From: Trichodesmium erythraeum GBRTRLIN201
GTDB taxonomy: Bacteria; Cyanobacteriota; Cyanobacteriia; Cyanobacteriales; Microcoleaceae
Assembly (NCBI GenBank): GCA_018457135.1
Contig: JAGGDU010000057.1
Location: forward strand, 1-47,868
DNA length: 47,868 nucleotides
Reading direction: 5' to 3'
In this document: positions 28,775 to 38,069 of the stretch, in pieces
Layout of the letters: every line of letters starts with the position of its first letter
How positions within the stretch are numbered: the first letter of the stretch is position 1
Program-made: the position numbers and the translations under genes
The notes under the pieces: generated by a model
The model's input: the letters and a program-made list of their open reading frames with translations, nothing else
Told to the model about the DNA's origin: nothing
Databases searched by the model: none

Positions 28775-30283
28775 TTAGAGTTGCCTCAGAAGTTTCAAAT
28801 AGTTAAGAGAAGCCAAAGTATTCGCACAAATAACTCCAGAAGCAGCAACTGCCGGTACACCAATACCAGGCATTGTACTATCTCCCACCCGATACAAACC
28901 AGGGATAGGAGTTTGAGGTCCAGGGAAACTACCCTTGCCAGCAACAATAGCAGGTCCATAAGTACCCTGATAACGACGCAAAAAGCGAGCATGAGTCAGG
29001 GGAGTACCAATTAACTCCAGAGTTATACGTTGGCGAATATCAGGAATTATTCTTTCCAAAGCTAAAAACAAAGATTCTGCTTTTTCCCGTTTCCGTTGGG
29101 AATAAGATTCATCTTTTTGCCAACCAGAAAAAGATTCCAAAGTATAAGCATGGATAACATGATGACCAGAAGGAGCTAAAGTAGGATCCCAAACCGAAGG
29201 AATAGAAATCATGCAAGTATTGCCAGGAACAGAAATATCAATATCTCCATTGAGAACAACCACATGATGTCCAGTCAAACCTTCTAAACCATCAGAACGA
29301 ATACCTAAGTGTAAGTGCATAAAACTTTCTACCGCAGGAGTCCCCAAAGCTTCTTTATGTAAAGAAGTGGGTAAATCTTCAGGTCTTAATAACTGAGTAT
29401 AGGTGTCCCAAATAGTAGCATTAGAAATAACAATAGGAGCTTTGATAACCTCATCTCCTCTCAAGCGAACCCCCACAACTTGACCAGACTCTATTAAGAT
29501 TTGTTCTACATGAGCATTCAAACGTAATTGACCACCCCAACGCTCCAAACCTCTAACTAAGGCATTAACTATTGCACTACTACCACCAATAGGATATTCA
29601 ATCACGGAGTTAGAACGTTCTCCGAACATAAATGCTACTTCTGGGGCAACAGTACCATTAGCCTTCAACCCAGACAATAGAAAACATTCCAAGTCTATTA
29701 AACGACGCACCCAAGGGTCTTTTACCCACTTATCCATGATTTGTCCAACAGAACCTCCTACCTCTCCCAGGGAAGGCAACATTTTTAGTAGGGATAATCC
29801 ATATTTTCCTAATAAAATCGGTATTAACCAAAAATCAGCCCTTAAAACTATAGGGGGAATTCCTTTAAGACCAGCATACAGTTGTAAAAGATTATCTTGA
29901 AAAAGTTTTAATTCTTTAGCACCTTGAGTGGTGAACTTAGCAACTGCTTCTAAATAAGATGTCCCACCAGCATAGACAGGCAAACTGCCTTCTGGAAAAT
30001 GGTAATGTCCAAGAGGATCATAGACACATGTTTCAATTGATTCGCCCAAAATGTTGAAAACTTTTTGTAAAGGATTAAGACTATTAGGGTCAGCTAACCC
30101 ACAATAAAAAGATGGGCCCGAATCAAAATGAAAACCTTGACGAGAGAAAGAGTGAGCGGCTCCCCCAGGAATACTATGGCTTTCACAAATTACTACCTTT
30201 TTGTCATAGTAGGCGAGCATTGCTCCAGCAACGAGGCCTCCAATACCACTACCAATTACAATCACATCTTTTGTTCTTACCAT
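28775..30283 (-). CDS. CrtISO/CrtH-like FAD-dependent carotenoid isomerase or related oxidoreductase
   Basis: A 502-residue phytoene-desaturase-type flavoprotein. The dinucleotide-binding fold is at the N-terminus: VIVIGSGIGGLVAGAML (8-24) then the ESHSIPGGAAHSF block, typical of the CrtI/CrtH/CrtISO family. VISNATIWDT is the middle signature and RVGDSTMPGIGVPAVAASG the C-terminal FAD-binding motif. GVPAVAASGVICAN also fits CrtISO. The closest family role is isomerisation of cis-carotenes (prolycopene to all-trans lycopene). Some paralogues of this group act on other polyenes, so the substrate is not certain. No other carotenoid gene is nearby. It is expected at the membrane surface. Confidence 0.82.
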   Translation of the reverse strand: MVRTKDVIVIGSGIGGLVAGAMLAYYDKKVVICESHSIPGGAAHSFSRQGFHFDSGPSFYCGLADPNSLNPLQKVFNILGESIETCVYDPLGHYHFPEGSLPVYAGGTSYLEAVAKFTTQGAKELKLFQDNLLQLYAGLKGIPPIVLRADFWLIPILLGKYGLSLLKMLPSLGEVGGSVGQIMDKWVKDPWVRRLIDLECFLLSGLKANGTVAPEVAFMFGERSNSVIEYPIGGSSAIVNALVRGLERWGGQLRLNAHVEQILIESGQVVGVRLRGDEVIKAPIVISNATIWDTYTQLLRPEDLPTSLHKEALGTPAVESFMHLHLGIRSDGLEGLTGHHVVVLNGDIDISVPGNTCMISIPSVWDPTLAPSGHHVIHAYTLESFSGWQKDESYSQRKREKAESLFLALERIIPDIRQRITLELIGTPLTHARFLRRYQGTYGPAIVAGKGSFPGPQTPIPGLYRVGDSTMPGIGVPAVAASGVICANTLASLNYLKLLRQL

Positions 30284-30657
30284 ATCAAAGCGTTTTTGAC
30301 AAGATTATTTACAGTTATTACAGTTATTATTGTGAAGTTAATGAATTTTGACTTTGGCAAAGCGACTTACTAAGCATTGAGTAGTCACAGATCAGCTATT
30401 GCTTTTGATCTTAAAATATGTATTCATTTAAACCTCTGTCCTTAAGGGCAGCGGGATGGTTAATAGCTGAATGCTATCTAAATAATTATATCATTATATA
30501 ATAGCCTTATTCTGTTTTATAATCAGAAGCAAATCAAAGATAGCAATTACAGTAATATTTTTGGATAAAACTGATAATTATCAGCAAATTTATTGAAGAT
30601 TTCAAGAATTATAAAAATTAGTAAAATATTTGAACGATTCTTCAGGAATAAAAAATT
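30284..30657. other. Divergent intergenic region with a palindrome
   Basis: 374 bp containing the promoters of the oxidoreductase and the 557-residue protein. CCTCTGTCCTTAAGGGCAG at 30433-30451, followed by CGG, is a near-perfect palindrome without a loop, then GGGATGGTT. The GGGCAGCGGGATG ending resembles right ends of IS200/IS605 elements, so it may be a stray end relic. Confidence 0.45.
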
Positions 30658-32331
30658 ATGGCAACTATGGAATCATTTTCACTCATAGATACAATAGTTA
30701 AAGAATTAGAAAAAGATGTAGATTTAATGAGGATAAAGAAAGTAATTTATTGGGCTTGTGACAACGTATGGGAGGATAATGAAACCAAGTTAGAAAGAGT
30801 TAATATGAAGAAGTTAATAGAAAAGTTATACAATCAAATAGAAAATATAGATTCATTAAATGCTCGATTGTGTGAGATAGTTTCTAAAGTTAATAAAAAA
30901 ACAGAATATAGTTTGTTAGCACAAAAAATTATTAACAGTATAGGTAAATTATATCCTCAAGAAGAAGAGACGACTGTTATGGAATATATTCCTAACAGGA
31001 GTCTTACTGTTTTAGATGACCAAATCGTTTTAACAAATAAATTAGTAGTAGAAGAATCATACCCAAGAGATCCTGGAGAATTATTTGATGTGCGAGAAAA
31101 AATTATGCAGGGTACTAATCCATTAAAGGCAAAAATTCTGATTTTTTCGGCTGTACAACATCAATTTGATTTTGGTAATAAGGATTGGTTATTGTTGAGA
31201 ACAAAAAACTTAGATAGTTTACTTAGACAAATATTTAATTTATGCTTATCTATAACAGATTTAGAGTCTTCTTTATATGCTACTGCTAATAATTTTGAAG
31301 ACCCAGATGAATATACCCAAGTAGCCGATATAGTTATTAAGGCTTTAAACCTTTGCTATTCAGATGAAATTATAGTTCCTCAAAGTCAAGCAGAAGCTGA
31401 AAAATTTGAAACATCAATATTAGATACAAAAAAAATTAATATGGAGGATAATAGTTATTTTGATAAAGACGATATGACTCTGCTAAATCTAACAAATTTG
31501 CCAGCTATAAACTCTACAGATAAAATTAGCTTTACCCCAGAAGAATATTCTATAATTTACTCTGAAAAAACTAATGCCTACAAAGATAAAATTATTGATG
31601 AAACCACAAATAAAGCAGAGGAAAAAACTCTTGAAAACTCTTTAATTTATAATCAAAAAATAGTTCCTATTTCCCAAGAACAAAAACCTGCTATAGGAGG
31701 AAACAATATCTTAGATTCTATCAAACAAAAACTCAGGATAGAAGATAAAATATCTACTATTGTCAATAAAAAAGTAGATGTTGTAATGGATGCTATAGAA
31801 GCGGAATTTATTTCCTTAGAAAAAACTTTAAATCATTTTTTACAAGGTGAAACAGAAAAAAAACGTTTATTATTAAAATATACAGCCTTAGGGAATTTGA
31901 TTAGTAATATACAGGAAAAATATACAAAATATCAAGAAATTCTCAAGGAATTGGAAAAAGAAGAAAGGAAAAAACTTAATCTCAATAATTCAGCTAATAC
32001 TATTAGTCAAAAATCATATAAACAAACAAAAATTTATGATGAAAATCAACAAAAAATTATTGAATTAGCAACTCAAGGAAATCCTAAGGCAATGGCTATG
32101 ATAATTAATCAATTACTTGAGCAAAAAGGTATCACAGCCATAGCTGGTAGGAAAAATGATTATATACATATTGTTTTAGAATCAGAACAGGTTCCTAATC
32201 CAGAAATTGTCACTCCACTAGTAGAGCAAAAAATTGCTAGTTTACAATCAAAATATCTCAAAAATGTCAAAATTCATGGGAGACAATTAGGAAATAAATC
32301 AGTTATATGGACAAAAACAATTTCATTGTAA
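30658..32331 (+). CDS. Large cyanobacterial protein of unknown function
   Basis: I do not recognise a named family. The 557 residues can be divided as: an alpha-helical front (1-105) with FSLIDTIVKELEKDVDLMRI; a compact central part (about 135-240) with PRDPGELFDVREKIMQGTNP, LKAKILIFSAVQHQFDFGNK and NLDSLLRQIFNLCLSITDLE; an acidic, Asn/Thr-rich low-complexity linker (240-345); a probable coiled coil (about 385-445, LQGETEKKRLLLKYTALGNL then KYQEILKELEKEERKKL); and a C-terminal domain (about 460-557) with IIELATQGNPKAMAMIINQL, KGITAIAGRKNDYIHIVLES and VKIHGRQLGNKSVIWTKTIS. That last domain (QGNPxAxAxxIN..L, then LE..xVPNP) recurs in other cyanobacterial proteins as I recall. No transmembrane or catalytic motif was seen. 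It stands alone. Confidence 0.75.
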   Translation: MATMESFSLIDTIVKELEKDVDLMRIKKVIYWACDNVWEDNETKLERVNMKKLIEKLYNQIENIDSLNARLCEIVSKVNKKTEYSLLAQKIINSIGKLYPQEEETTVMEYIPNRSLTVLDDQIVLTNKLVVEESYPRDPGELFDVREKIMQGTNPLKAKILIFSAVQHQFDFGNKDWLLLRTKNLDSLLRQIFNLCLSITDLESSLYATANNFEDPDEYTQVADIVIKALNLCYSDEIIVPQSQAEAEKFETSILDTKKINMEDNSYFDKDDMTLLNLTNLPAINSTDKISFTPEEYSIIYSEKTNAYKDKIIDETTNKAEEKTLENSLIYNQKIVPISQEQKPAIGGNNILDSIKQKLRIEDKISTIVNKKVDVVMDAIEAEFISLEKTLNHFLQGETEKKRLLLKYTALGNLISNIQEKYTKYQEILKELEKEERKKLNLNNSANTISQKSYKQTKIYDENQQKIIELATQGNPKAMAMIINQLLEQKGITAIAGRKNDYIHIVLESEQVPNPEIVTPLVEQKIASLQSKYLKNVKIHGRQLGNKSVIWTKTISL

Positions 32332-33341
32332 ATTTTTCTGTTTTAGGAAATAGGTATGGATTAAGATAACTCGAGAAGGTTAATCCTGCAAAAATTGTAT
32401 TTCCTTTATATTAACTTGTTATACCAATTAATTAGATGTGTATATAAGCTAAATTATTAGCCTTCTTTTGAGGTCAAATAATTAGGATAAGCTGAAAAAA
32501 CTGAAAATATTTACTTAAATATTACTAAGGGCTTTTTGTGTGGAAAGAATATATAATTTCTTGGCTTTACATAGCTCAAAAGCCTCAATTTTTAGCTATT
32601 AAGGGCATAAAAATTTAAATTACTACAGACCACATCTTCTGTAATTACCATCGATCCTTGGCTGTTTGTTTCAATATTTTATACCTCTTTTGCTTCCTAT
32701 CCTCACTCATAAAATATATTCAGCAAGTCTTATATGATATTTCTCACAAAACTTTTCTATGTTTTTTTGAGTAAGAAAGCAGAGGAGTAGGGCAGTGGAT
32801 TTAGGGATATTCCGGGTAAATGATGTACAGAGTAAATAATGAAAATTATGTAGTGTGGGAATCTTATTCGCGTAGCTGTACTTTATAATGATAGAAAGCT
32901 CTGTAATAATCATTAATATTAATTTAGCTGAAGAGAACAAAAAAGTTATTCTATTCTCTTTATAAAAATTATTTAATAACTAAAGTTTGACCTAAGCTAA
33001 GTATTAATAAATAGGAATTGGTTTAATGAGAATAGGTAAATAATTTTGCATATGCACTTAATTGCTTAATAACTGAAGTCTGACCTAAGCAGAGCATTAA
33101 TACATAAACTTATAGTTGGGTTTAGGTTAGAAGAGAAAATCAGAAAAATAAATATGCTGTAGTAACTTGAGAAACTCTATAATTAATAATTGAAAATCTG
33201 ATAACTATTAGCAATGAAAGGAAAGATAATCGACATTTCTACATGATTAAACTCAGTCATAAATTATTTTTGACTTTTGCATTTTGCACTTTTGTCTAGC
33301 TTATAGCCCTATACTTTTTTAAATAAAGGAAAATTATTATA
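32332..33341. other. Intergenic region with paired repeat copies
   Basis: About 1 kb. Two direct copies of a repeat, 32973-33020 (TTAATAACTAAAGTTTGACC onwards) and 33066-33112 (TTAATAACTGAAGTCTGACC onwards), lie about 93 bp apart; a third is near 6560-6642. The first copy and the 6560 copy also share an AAGTTATTCT stretch upstream. No gene remnant was seen. Confidence 0.5.
32943..33112 (+). repeat. Two copies of a dispersed non-coding repeat
   Basis: Copies at 32973-33020 and 33066-33112 share TTAATAACT, AAGTxTGACCTAAGC and ATTAATA. The sequence at 6560-6642 has the same order of blocks. It is about 50-80 bp long, AT-rich, with no terminal inverted repeat that I can see. Confidence 0.65.
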
Positions 33342-34301
33342 ATGAATAGTAGTGAAATTCTCAGGAAATATGCAGCAGGAAAAACCGATTTTCAAGGAAT
33401 TAATCTCAAAGGTATCCAATTAAATAAAGCGGACTTAATAGGTATAAATTTTTCCCAGGCCGATCTTCAGGGAGCAGAACTAGTGCTAGCATTTCTAAAT
33501 CGAGTTAATTTACAATGCGCTAATTTAATTACAGCTAAACTTAGTGGTGCATATCTGACTCAAGCAAATTTACAGGGTGTTAAGATGGCTGATGTTGATC
33601 TTCATGGGGCAAACTTACAGAATGCAGACTTGCGAAAGGCTAATCTAGAGTTAGCAAACTTGATGGATGCTAATTTGAGTGGGGCAGATATGCGAGCAAT
33701 TAATCTACAAGGTGCTGACTTGCGGGGTGCTTATATGCGTGGGGCAAGTTTCCGCTATCAAAAACGGGTTTATGAAATAGCTAATCTTCGCGGGGTAAAT
33801 ATGCAGGGAGCTGATATGCGTGGTGTTGATTTGACTGGAGCTGATTTAACTAAAGCTGATTTGAGAGGGGCAAATTTAAGTGAGGTTGTACTTAGAGGCG
33901 CTAAGTTAACTAAAGCAAATATGCGTGAAGTAGTTCTAGATAATGCATCATTAACAGAAGCTAATTTGGTAGAAGTTAATTTATCTGGGGCTAGTTTAAT
34001 TAGTGCTAAATTTGAAAGAGCTGAATTAATGGATACATGCTTGAATGAGGCTAACTTAACTGGTGCAAGTATGGTAGATGCAAAATTGGGTAAAGCTCAG
34101 TTAGTAGGGACTAACCTAACTAAAGTGAATTTAGTCAGAGCTGATCTGAGTCGAGCTAACTTAAGTGAAGCAAATCTTACTAAAGCGGACTTAACTGATG
34201 CTTATCTAGCAAAAGCAAATTTATCTAATTCTAACCTTCATGGGTCTATTTTAACTAGGGTTGAATTAAGTACAGCTAATTTAAGTGGTACTCAAATGTA
34301 A
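33342..34301 (+). CDS. Pentapeptide-repeat protein
   Basis: A 319-residue protein made almost entirely of A(D/N)LXX five-residue repeats, for example ANLQGVKMADVDLHGANLQN and ADLTKADLRGANLSEVVLRG. Such repeats fold as a right-handed quadrilateral beta-helix. The opening MNSSEILRKYAAGKTDFQGI with a short helix ahead of the repeats is the usual cyanobacterial layout. A small break at about residue 137-145 (FRYQKRVYEIANLRG) interrupts the regular helix. There is no signal peptide, so it is probably cytosolic. Function is unknown; some family members mimic DNA and bind gyrase, but nothing here shows that. GGAAAATT precedes the ATG. Confidence 0.92.
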   Translation: MNSSEILRKYAAGKTDFQGINLKGIQLNKADLIGINFSQADLQGAELVLAFLNRVNLQCANLITAKLSGAYLTQANLQGVKMADVDLHGANLQNADLRKANLELANLMDANLSGADMRAINLQGADLRGAYMRGASFRYQKRVYEIANLRGVNMQGADMRGVDLTGADLTKADLRGANLSEVVLRGAKLTKANMREVVLDNASLTEANLVEVNLSGASLISAKFERAELMDTCLNEANLTGASMVDAKLGKAQLVGTNLTKVNLVRADLSRANLSEANLTKADLTDAYLAKANLSNSNLHGSILTRVELSTANLSGTQM

Positions 34302-34494
34302 GGTGCTTTTATGCTTAATAGAAATCTTCATAAATAAGATGATCAGGACTTAGGCACATACTGATAGAGACAATTGATGCATTCCTTCTACTAGACCGAC
34401 ATAGCTAAAATGATGTGTAGGGAGTTGGGGGGTTAGGTTGTTTACCCACATTTAAAAATAGTGTTGAATAATATTTAACGTCTTAATATAAAGG
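34302..34494. other. Short spacer after the pentapeptide gene
   Basis: About 190 bp; no clear terminator and no gene seen. Confidence 0.4.
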
Positions 34495-35400
34495 CTGGCA
34501 AGTATTAGCAGCGATCGCTTCAATTTACTACAGACAGAACCTCAATTTTGACAATAGGCTTTGGATACTCTTTAAAACATTGAGTTTGAGAAATACTATT
34601 CAAAGCATTAGCAGCGATCGCTTTTAATTTATTAGATGCAGAGTTCTAAATAGTGTTAAAAAAGATTACTGCTCAAAAAATTAAGTATAAGAGGGGTTTC
34701 TTGCAAATATTAGCAGCCATCGACTCTACTTTACCAGAGACAGAACCTGATTATTACAACTTCGTTATATTGGTGTCATTATTTTAGAAGCAGGAATAGT
34801 TAAAGCAAATATTAAAACAAATATTAAAACAAATATTAAAACAAACATTAAAACAAATATTAAAACAAATGATTTAACCTTATTCCTCAAGTCTTACGGC
34901 AATAGATACTTAAAAACGTCTGGTTAATTATGGGTTTTGTTGTTCTAAGTTTAATAGCGATCGCTATACCTATTATCTACAATATCTTGATATTGAGCCT
35001 ATTGAAGCGGAAATTGCGGGGTTAATAGTTTTCCTAGTTCTAGCCATCAGTATTGCTTAAAATTTATTTTGCTCTGGGGAAAAATGCTATGAAAAAGCTA
35101 TTTAAGTCTTGTTAAAATATGGTAAAAAAGCTGAGTAAGCTCATAAAAAATGTCAAAAAGCATTAGAAGCAAAAATAAAAAAAAATCAAGAATATTTTAA
35201 TTCTTGTAAGCCAGCTCTTGAGAAAAAAAAACATTAATTGAATCTATTAATTTTTTTGAAAAAGAAACATCGAAACTAAATTTAGGTATAAAAGAAGCCA
35301 ATAAATCATTAGCCTAAAAGTATTGTTCCTTAAATAATTTTTTTAAATCTTATCTTGAAGAAAAAAATTATGAAAAACATCTATTACTATGCTTTAAATA
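34495..35400 (+). pseudogene. Decayed repeat protein, unknown family
   Basis: Three degenerate copies of a roughly 55-bp unit start near 34497, 34602 and 34708. Each encodes a form of LAAIASxLPETE: QVLAAIASIYYRQNL, then GCGATCGC-containing LAAIA-like copy two, then QILAAIDSTLPETEPDYY. Repeats of this type occur in helical repeat regions of large cyanobacterial proteins. A 12-bp tandem repeat follows (34807-34866), and then scattered protein-like pieces such as HKKCQKALEAKIKKNQEYFN. Stops are frequent throughout. No product is expected. Boundaries are approximate. Confidence 0.5.
34807..34866 (+). repeat. Five tandem 12-bp repeats
   Basis: AAATATTAAAAC occurs five times in a row, the fourth as AAACATTAAAAC. 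The 12-bp period keeps a reading frame (KTNI repeated), which fits an old coding repeat in the decayed gene around it. Confidence 0.9.
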
Positions 35401-36106
35401 AAACTATCTTGCTCTGTATACTCAGCTTAATGGAACAGAATTCACGAAATATTTAATTTGATCCGTTTATTCTCCTTCGTGGGATAAATTAGGTATTTTA
35501 AAGACTCATAAGCTTTTATAGAAAAATATTTTTAATCTACTCAAACTGAATTTTACAGCGTTTTTTTTATGGCTAAACTACGGTAGGAAAAGTCCTTATA
35601 AAGGTTATGTTTTTACTTTATATAAACTAATATGATGACTCAAACAAGCACCTTTAGGGTTGTCAAAGAACTCAGATGATATGGAGTTTAGGAAATTAAA
35701 TGTATGCAGATAATAAAATTCTCGCTCCTTACTTTAGTCTCAAAGAAGCTAGATATTGTCTTAACTCTCCCTTGCTTTGCCATAACTTATGGTTTCCCTA
35801 CCCAAAATATTTTGTGAGTTATTCAAACTATAGCGTTATATCAATAATGTGTTAGAGATTATTCTGTTACCTCTTACTTTGAGTTAAACTTTTGACTTTT
35901 GACTTTTGACAATAATAAAATTATTGGGAGATAAAATTTTTTGTTATACAATACTTACGCAAACTTCTAGATAATAGGCTGTCTGTAGGGGTTAACTGTA
36001 ATTATTACAAAACAAAAGCAGGAACTGTGTTTGGTTGCAAAGCACAGCTCAAGTTAACTATTTTTGCAGTTCTCATTAAACGAACAGAATATTAATTGTA
36101 CAAACT
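35401..36106. other. Intergenic region upstream of acr3
   Basis: About 700 bp of mostly featureless DNA that must contain the acr3 promoter. TTTTGAC is repeated three times at 35890-35910, a short heptameric repeat common in filamentous cyanobacteria. I could not identify an ArsR-type operator (no convincing ATCAA...TTGAT-like inverted repeat). Confidence 0.45.
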
Positions 36107-37258
36107 ATGACAACAAATTTACCCCAAGTCAATAAATCTGCAGTACAAGCAGGTGGCCAACTTAGTTTCTTTGAAAAATATTTGACTTTCTGGGTAGCAT
36201 TGTGCATTGTAGCAGGTATATTCTTAGGAAAAACATTTCCTGGTGTTGCCAGAATGTTAGATGCTATGAGCATTTATCAGGTATCTATCCCTATTGCTAT
36301 TTGTCTATTTTTTATGATGTATCCTATCATGGTCAAAATAGACTTTACCCAAGCTAAAAATGCTGCCCGTGCTCCTAAGCCTGTAATTTTAACTTTAGTA
36401 GTAAATTGGGTAGTCAAACCTTTTACAATGGTAGCATTTGCCCAAATTTTTCTTGGTTGGTTATTCCGCTCATTCCTAACAGGTACAGAAATATTAAGGG
36501 GTACAGAAGTAGCTCTGGCAGACTCTTATATTGCCGGTGCAATATTACTTGGTATCGCACCTTGTACGGCTATGGTGTTAATGTGGGGTTATCTTTCCTA
36601 TAGTAACCAGGGGCACACATTAGTAATGGTGGCAATTAATTCCTTGACAATGTTGTTTTTATATGCTCCTCTTGGGCGATGGTTATTGTCAGCAAATAAT
36701 TTAACAGTACCTTGGGAAACTATTGTTTTATCAGTGCTAATTTATGTTGGTTTACCTTTGGCTTCAGGAATTTATAGTCGTTACTGGATTTTGAAATATA
36801 AAGGAAAAGCTTGGTTTGAAGGTCGGTTTATTAATTATTTAAGCCCTGTTTCTACTGGTGCGTTATTGATAACTTTAGTTTTATTGTTTGCTTTTAAGGG
36901 AGAATTAATTGTAGAAAATCCATTTCACATATTATTAATAGCAGTACCACTTTTTGTCCAGACTAATTTTATTTTCTTGATTAGTTATGTAGCAGCTTTG
37001 AAAATGAAGTTAGATTACGAAGATGCTGCACCTGCTGCTTTAATTGGAGCGAGTAATCATTTTGAAGTGGCGATCGCAACTGCAGTTACTCTATTTGGCT
37101 TAAATTCTGGAGCTGCATTAGCTACGGTAGTGGGAGTCTTAATAGAAGTGCCAGTAATGTTAATGTTGGTGGCAGTATGCCAACGTACAGCTTTTTGGTT
37201 TCCTCGCCAACCAGAAAAAGCAACTTTGTTAGACCCCCGTTGTTGTAAATTGGAGTAG
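36107..37258 (+). CDS. acr3: ACR3-type arsenite efflux transporter
   Basis: A 383-residue inner-membrane permease of the Acr3 (arsenical resistance-3) family in the BART superfamily, exporting arsenite driven by the proton gradient. About ten hydrophobic segments are visible. Family motifs include [19 protein letters not shown] (57-75 region), [19 protein letters not shown], the highly conserved [20 protein letters not shown], with the Cys essential for arsenite transport in studied homologues, and the C-terminal [20 protein letters not shown]. The tail has a CC pair (DPRCCKLE). ATG at 36107 gives the family N-terminus. The GAPDH and arsJ genes follow on the same strand 811 bp later, so this is one arsenic-resistance cluster. 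No arsR or arsC was seen. Confidence 0.95.
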   Translation: MTTNLPQVNKSAVQAGGQLSFFEKYLTFWVALCIVAGIFLGKTFPGVARMLDAMSIYQVSIPIAICLFFMMYPIMVKIDFTQAKNAARAPKPVILTLVVNWVVKPFTMVAFAQIFLGWLFRSFLTGTEILRGTEVALADSYIAGAILLGIAPCTAMVLMWGYLSYSNQGHTLVMVAINSLTMLFLYAPLGRWLLSANNLTVPWETIVLSVLIYVGLPLASGIYSRYWILKYKGKAWFEGRFINYLSPVSTGALLITLVLLFAFKGELIVENPFHILLIAVPLFVQTNFIFLISYVAALKMKLDYEDAAPAALIGASNHFEVAIATAVTLFGLNSGAALATVVGVLIEVPVMLMLVAVCQRTAFWFPRQPEKATLLDPRCCKLE

Positions 37259-37482
37259 TGCAAATATTTTCTCTGCCAGTCTTTCCTACAAGCCATTATA
37301 GTAGAGTGAACATCTTGCTTGGCCATTTTTTTGAATTTTCCAGATACTCATTGACTATTTGAGAGATCTTAATAGTGAATATCAAGAAAAGGAAAATTGA
37401 ACAATGGAACAAGAAATAACTCAAACAATAAAAATCTTTTCCAAAAGGTTCTCGAACCCCTATAGTACCATTTCCAAATCAG
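37259..37482. other. Spacer downstream of acr3
   Basis: This 224-bp part of the acr3-GAPDH gap contains the start of a 60-codon open frame (ATG at 37404, preceded by AAGGAAAA). The frame later runs through the 37483 repeat unit, so it is unlikely to be a gene. Confidence 0.4.
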
Positions 37483-37710
37483 TTTCGGTTGAATACTTAG
37501 ACTTTCGAGGATCGGAGGCTGAGGCTCTCAGCAGGAGACAGAAGGATAGAATTGGCAATTACGGGAGAAATTTTTTTGATAACTAATTATCCGGACATGA
37601 TGTAATATTATGTCCGGTTGAATATTTATACTTTTGGAGCTTTTGACATTTAAATGGAGACAAAAGGATAGAATTGGCAATTACGGAAGAAAGTTTTTGA
37701 TAACTGATTT
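37483..37710 (+). repeat. Imperfect tandem duplication in the arsenic cluster
   Basis: Copy one (37483-37590) and copy two (37611-37710) each contain a CGGTTGAATA start, a GGAGACA..AGGATAGAATTGGCAATTACGG core and a TTTTTGATAACT end. Between them CCGGACAT (37591-37598) and ATGTCCGG (37611-37618) form an inverted repeat. Copy two starts with the dispersed TGTCCGGTTGAATA repeat. The whole sits between acr3 and GAPDH. Confidence 0.8.
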
Positions 37711-37740
37711 TTTGGAAACTATATATTAGTATAAAATTTG

Positions 37741-37890
37741 TGCTGGGCAATTCAAGGTAAACTAGCAAGATTCGGGAAAACAATAGTCGAAGAGTTGCCA
37801 GCACTACAAAAATTAGGTATTGGGGCAATAGTCTTAGTGATGGATGACCCTTCTAATTTGGAATTGTACAGGATTTATCAAAATAACACA
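37741..37890 (+). pseudogene. Fragment resembling a dual-specificity phosphatase family protein
   Basis: The plus strand reads CWAIQGKLARFGKTIVEELP then ALQKLGIGAIVLVMDDPSNL and ELYRIYQ. The pattern GKLARxG.., ALQKLGIGAIVxVMDDPSN resembles the front of cyanobacterial DSP-type phosphatases (which then have a CxxGxxRT site). No active-site loop follows, so only a fragment remains. It lies inside the acr3-GAPDH gap, about 180 bp before the GAPDH start. Confidence 0.5.
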
Positions 37891-38069
37891 TTAGATTAAT
37901 TCTGGCTGTTCCTATGATGATGCTATCAAGACTATATTAACAGCAAATCTAGAAAGTGCTTTGATGAACCATACTCTTAAGCGATCGCTATAGTAGTAGG
38001 TTATCTTCATAAATTTTAGTTATTACAACACCCTTAAAAGGGAAACTTAAAGAAGGAAAAAATATAGCA

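Noticed and set aside
30658-34301. A defence island made of the 557-residue protein and the pentapeptide-repeat protein
   Set aside because: The genes are 1 kb apart, with no nuclease, ATPase or reverse transcriptase motif and no co-operonic layout. The NB-ARC remnant at 11971 is dead and 18 kb away.
37404-37586. 60-codon plus-strand frame after acr3
   Set aside because: Has an AAGGA upstream, but its second half is one unit of a non-coding duplication, so it is probably chance.
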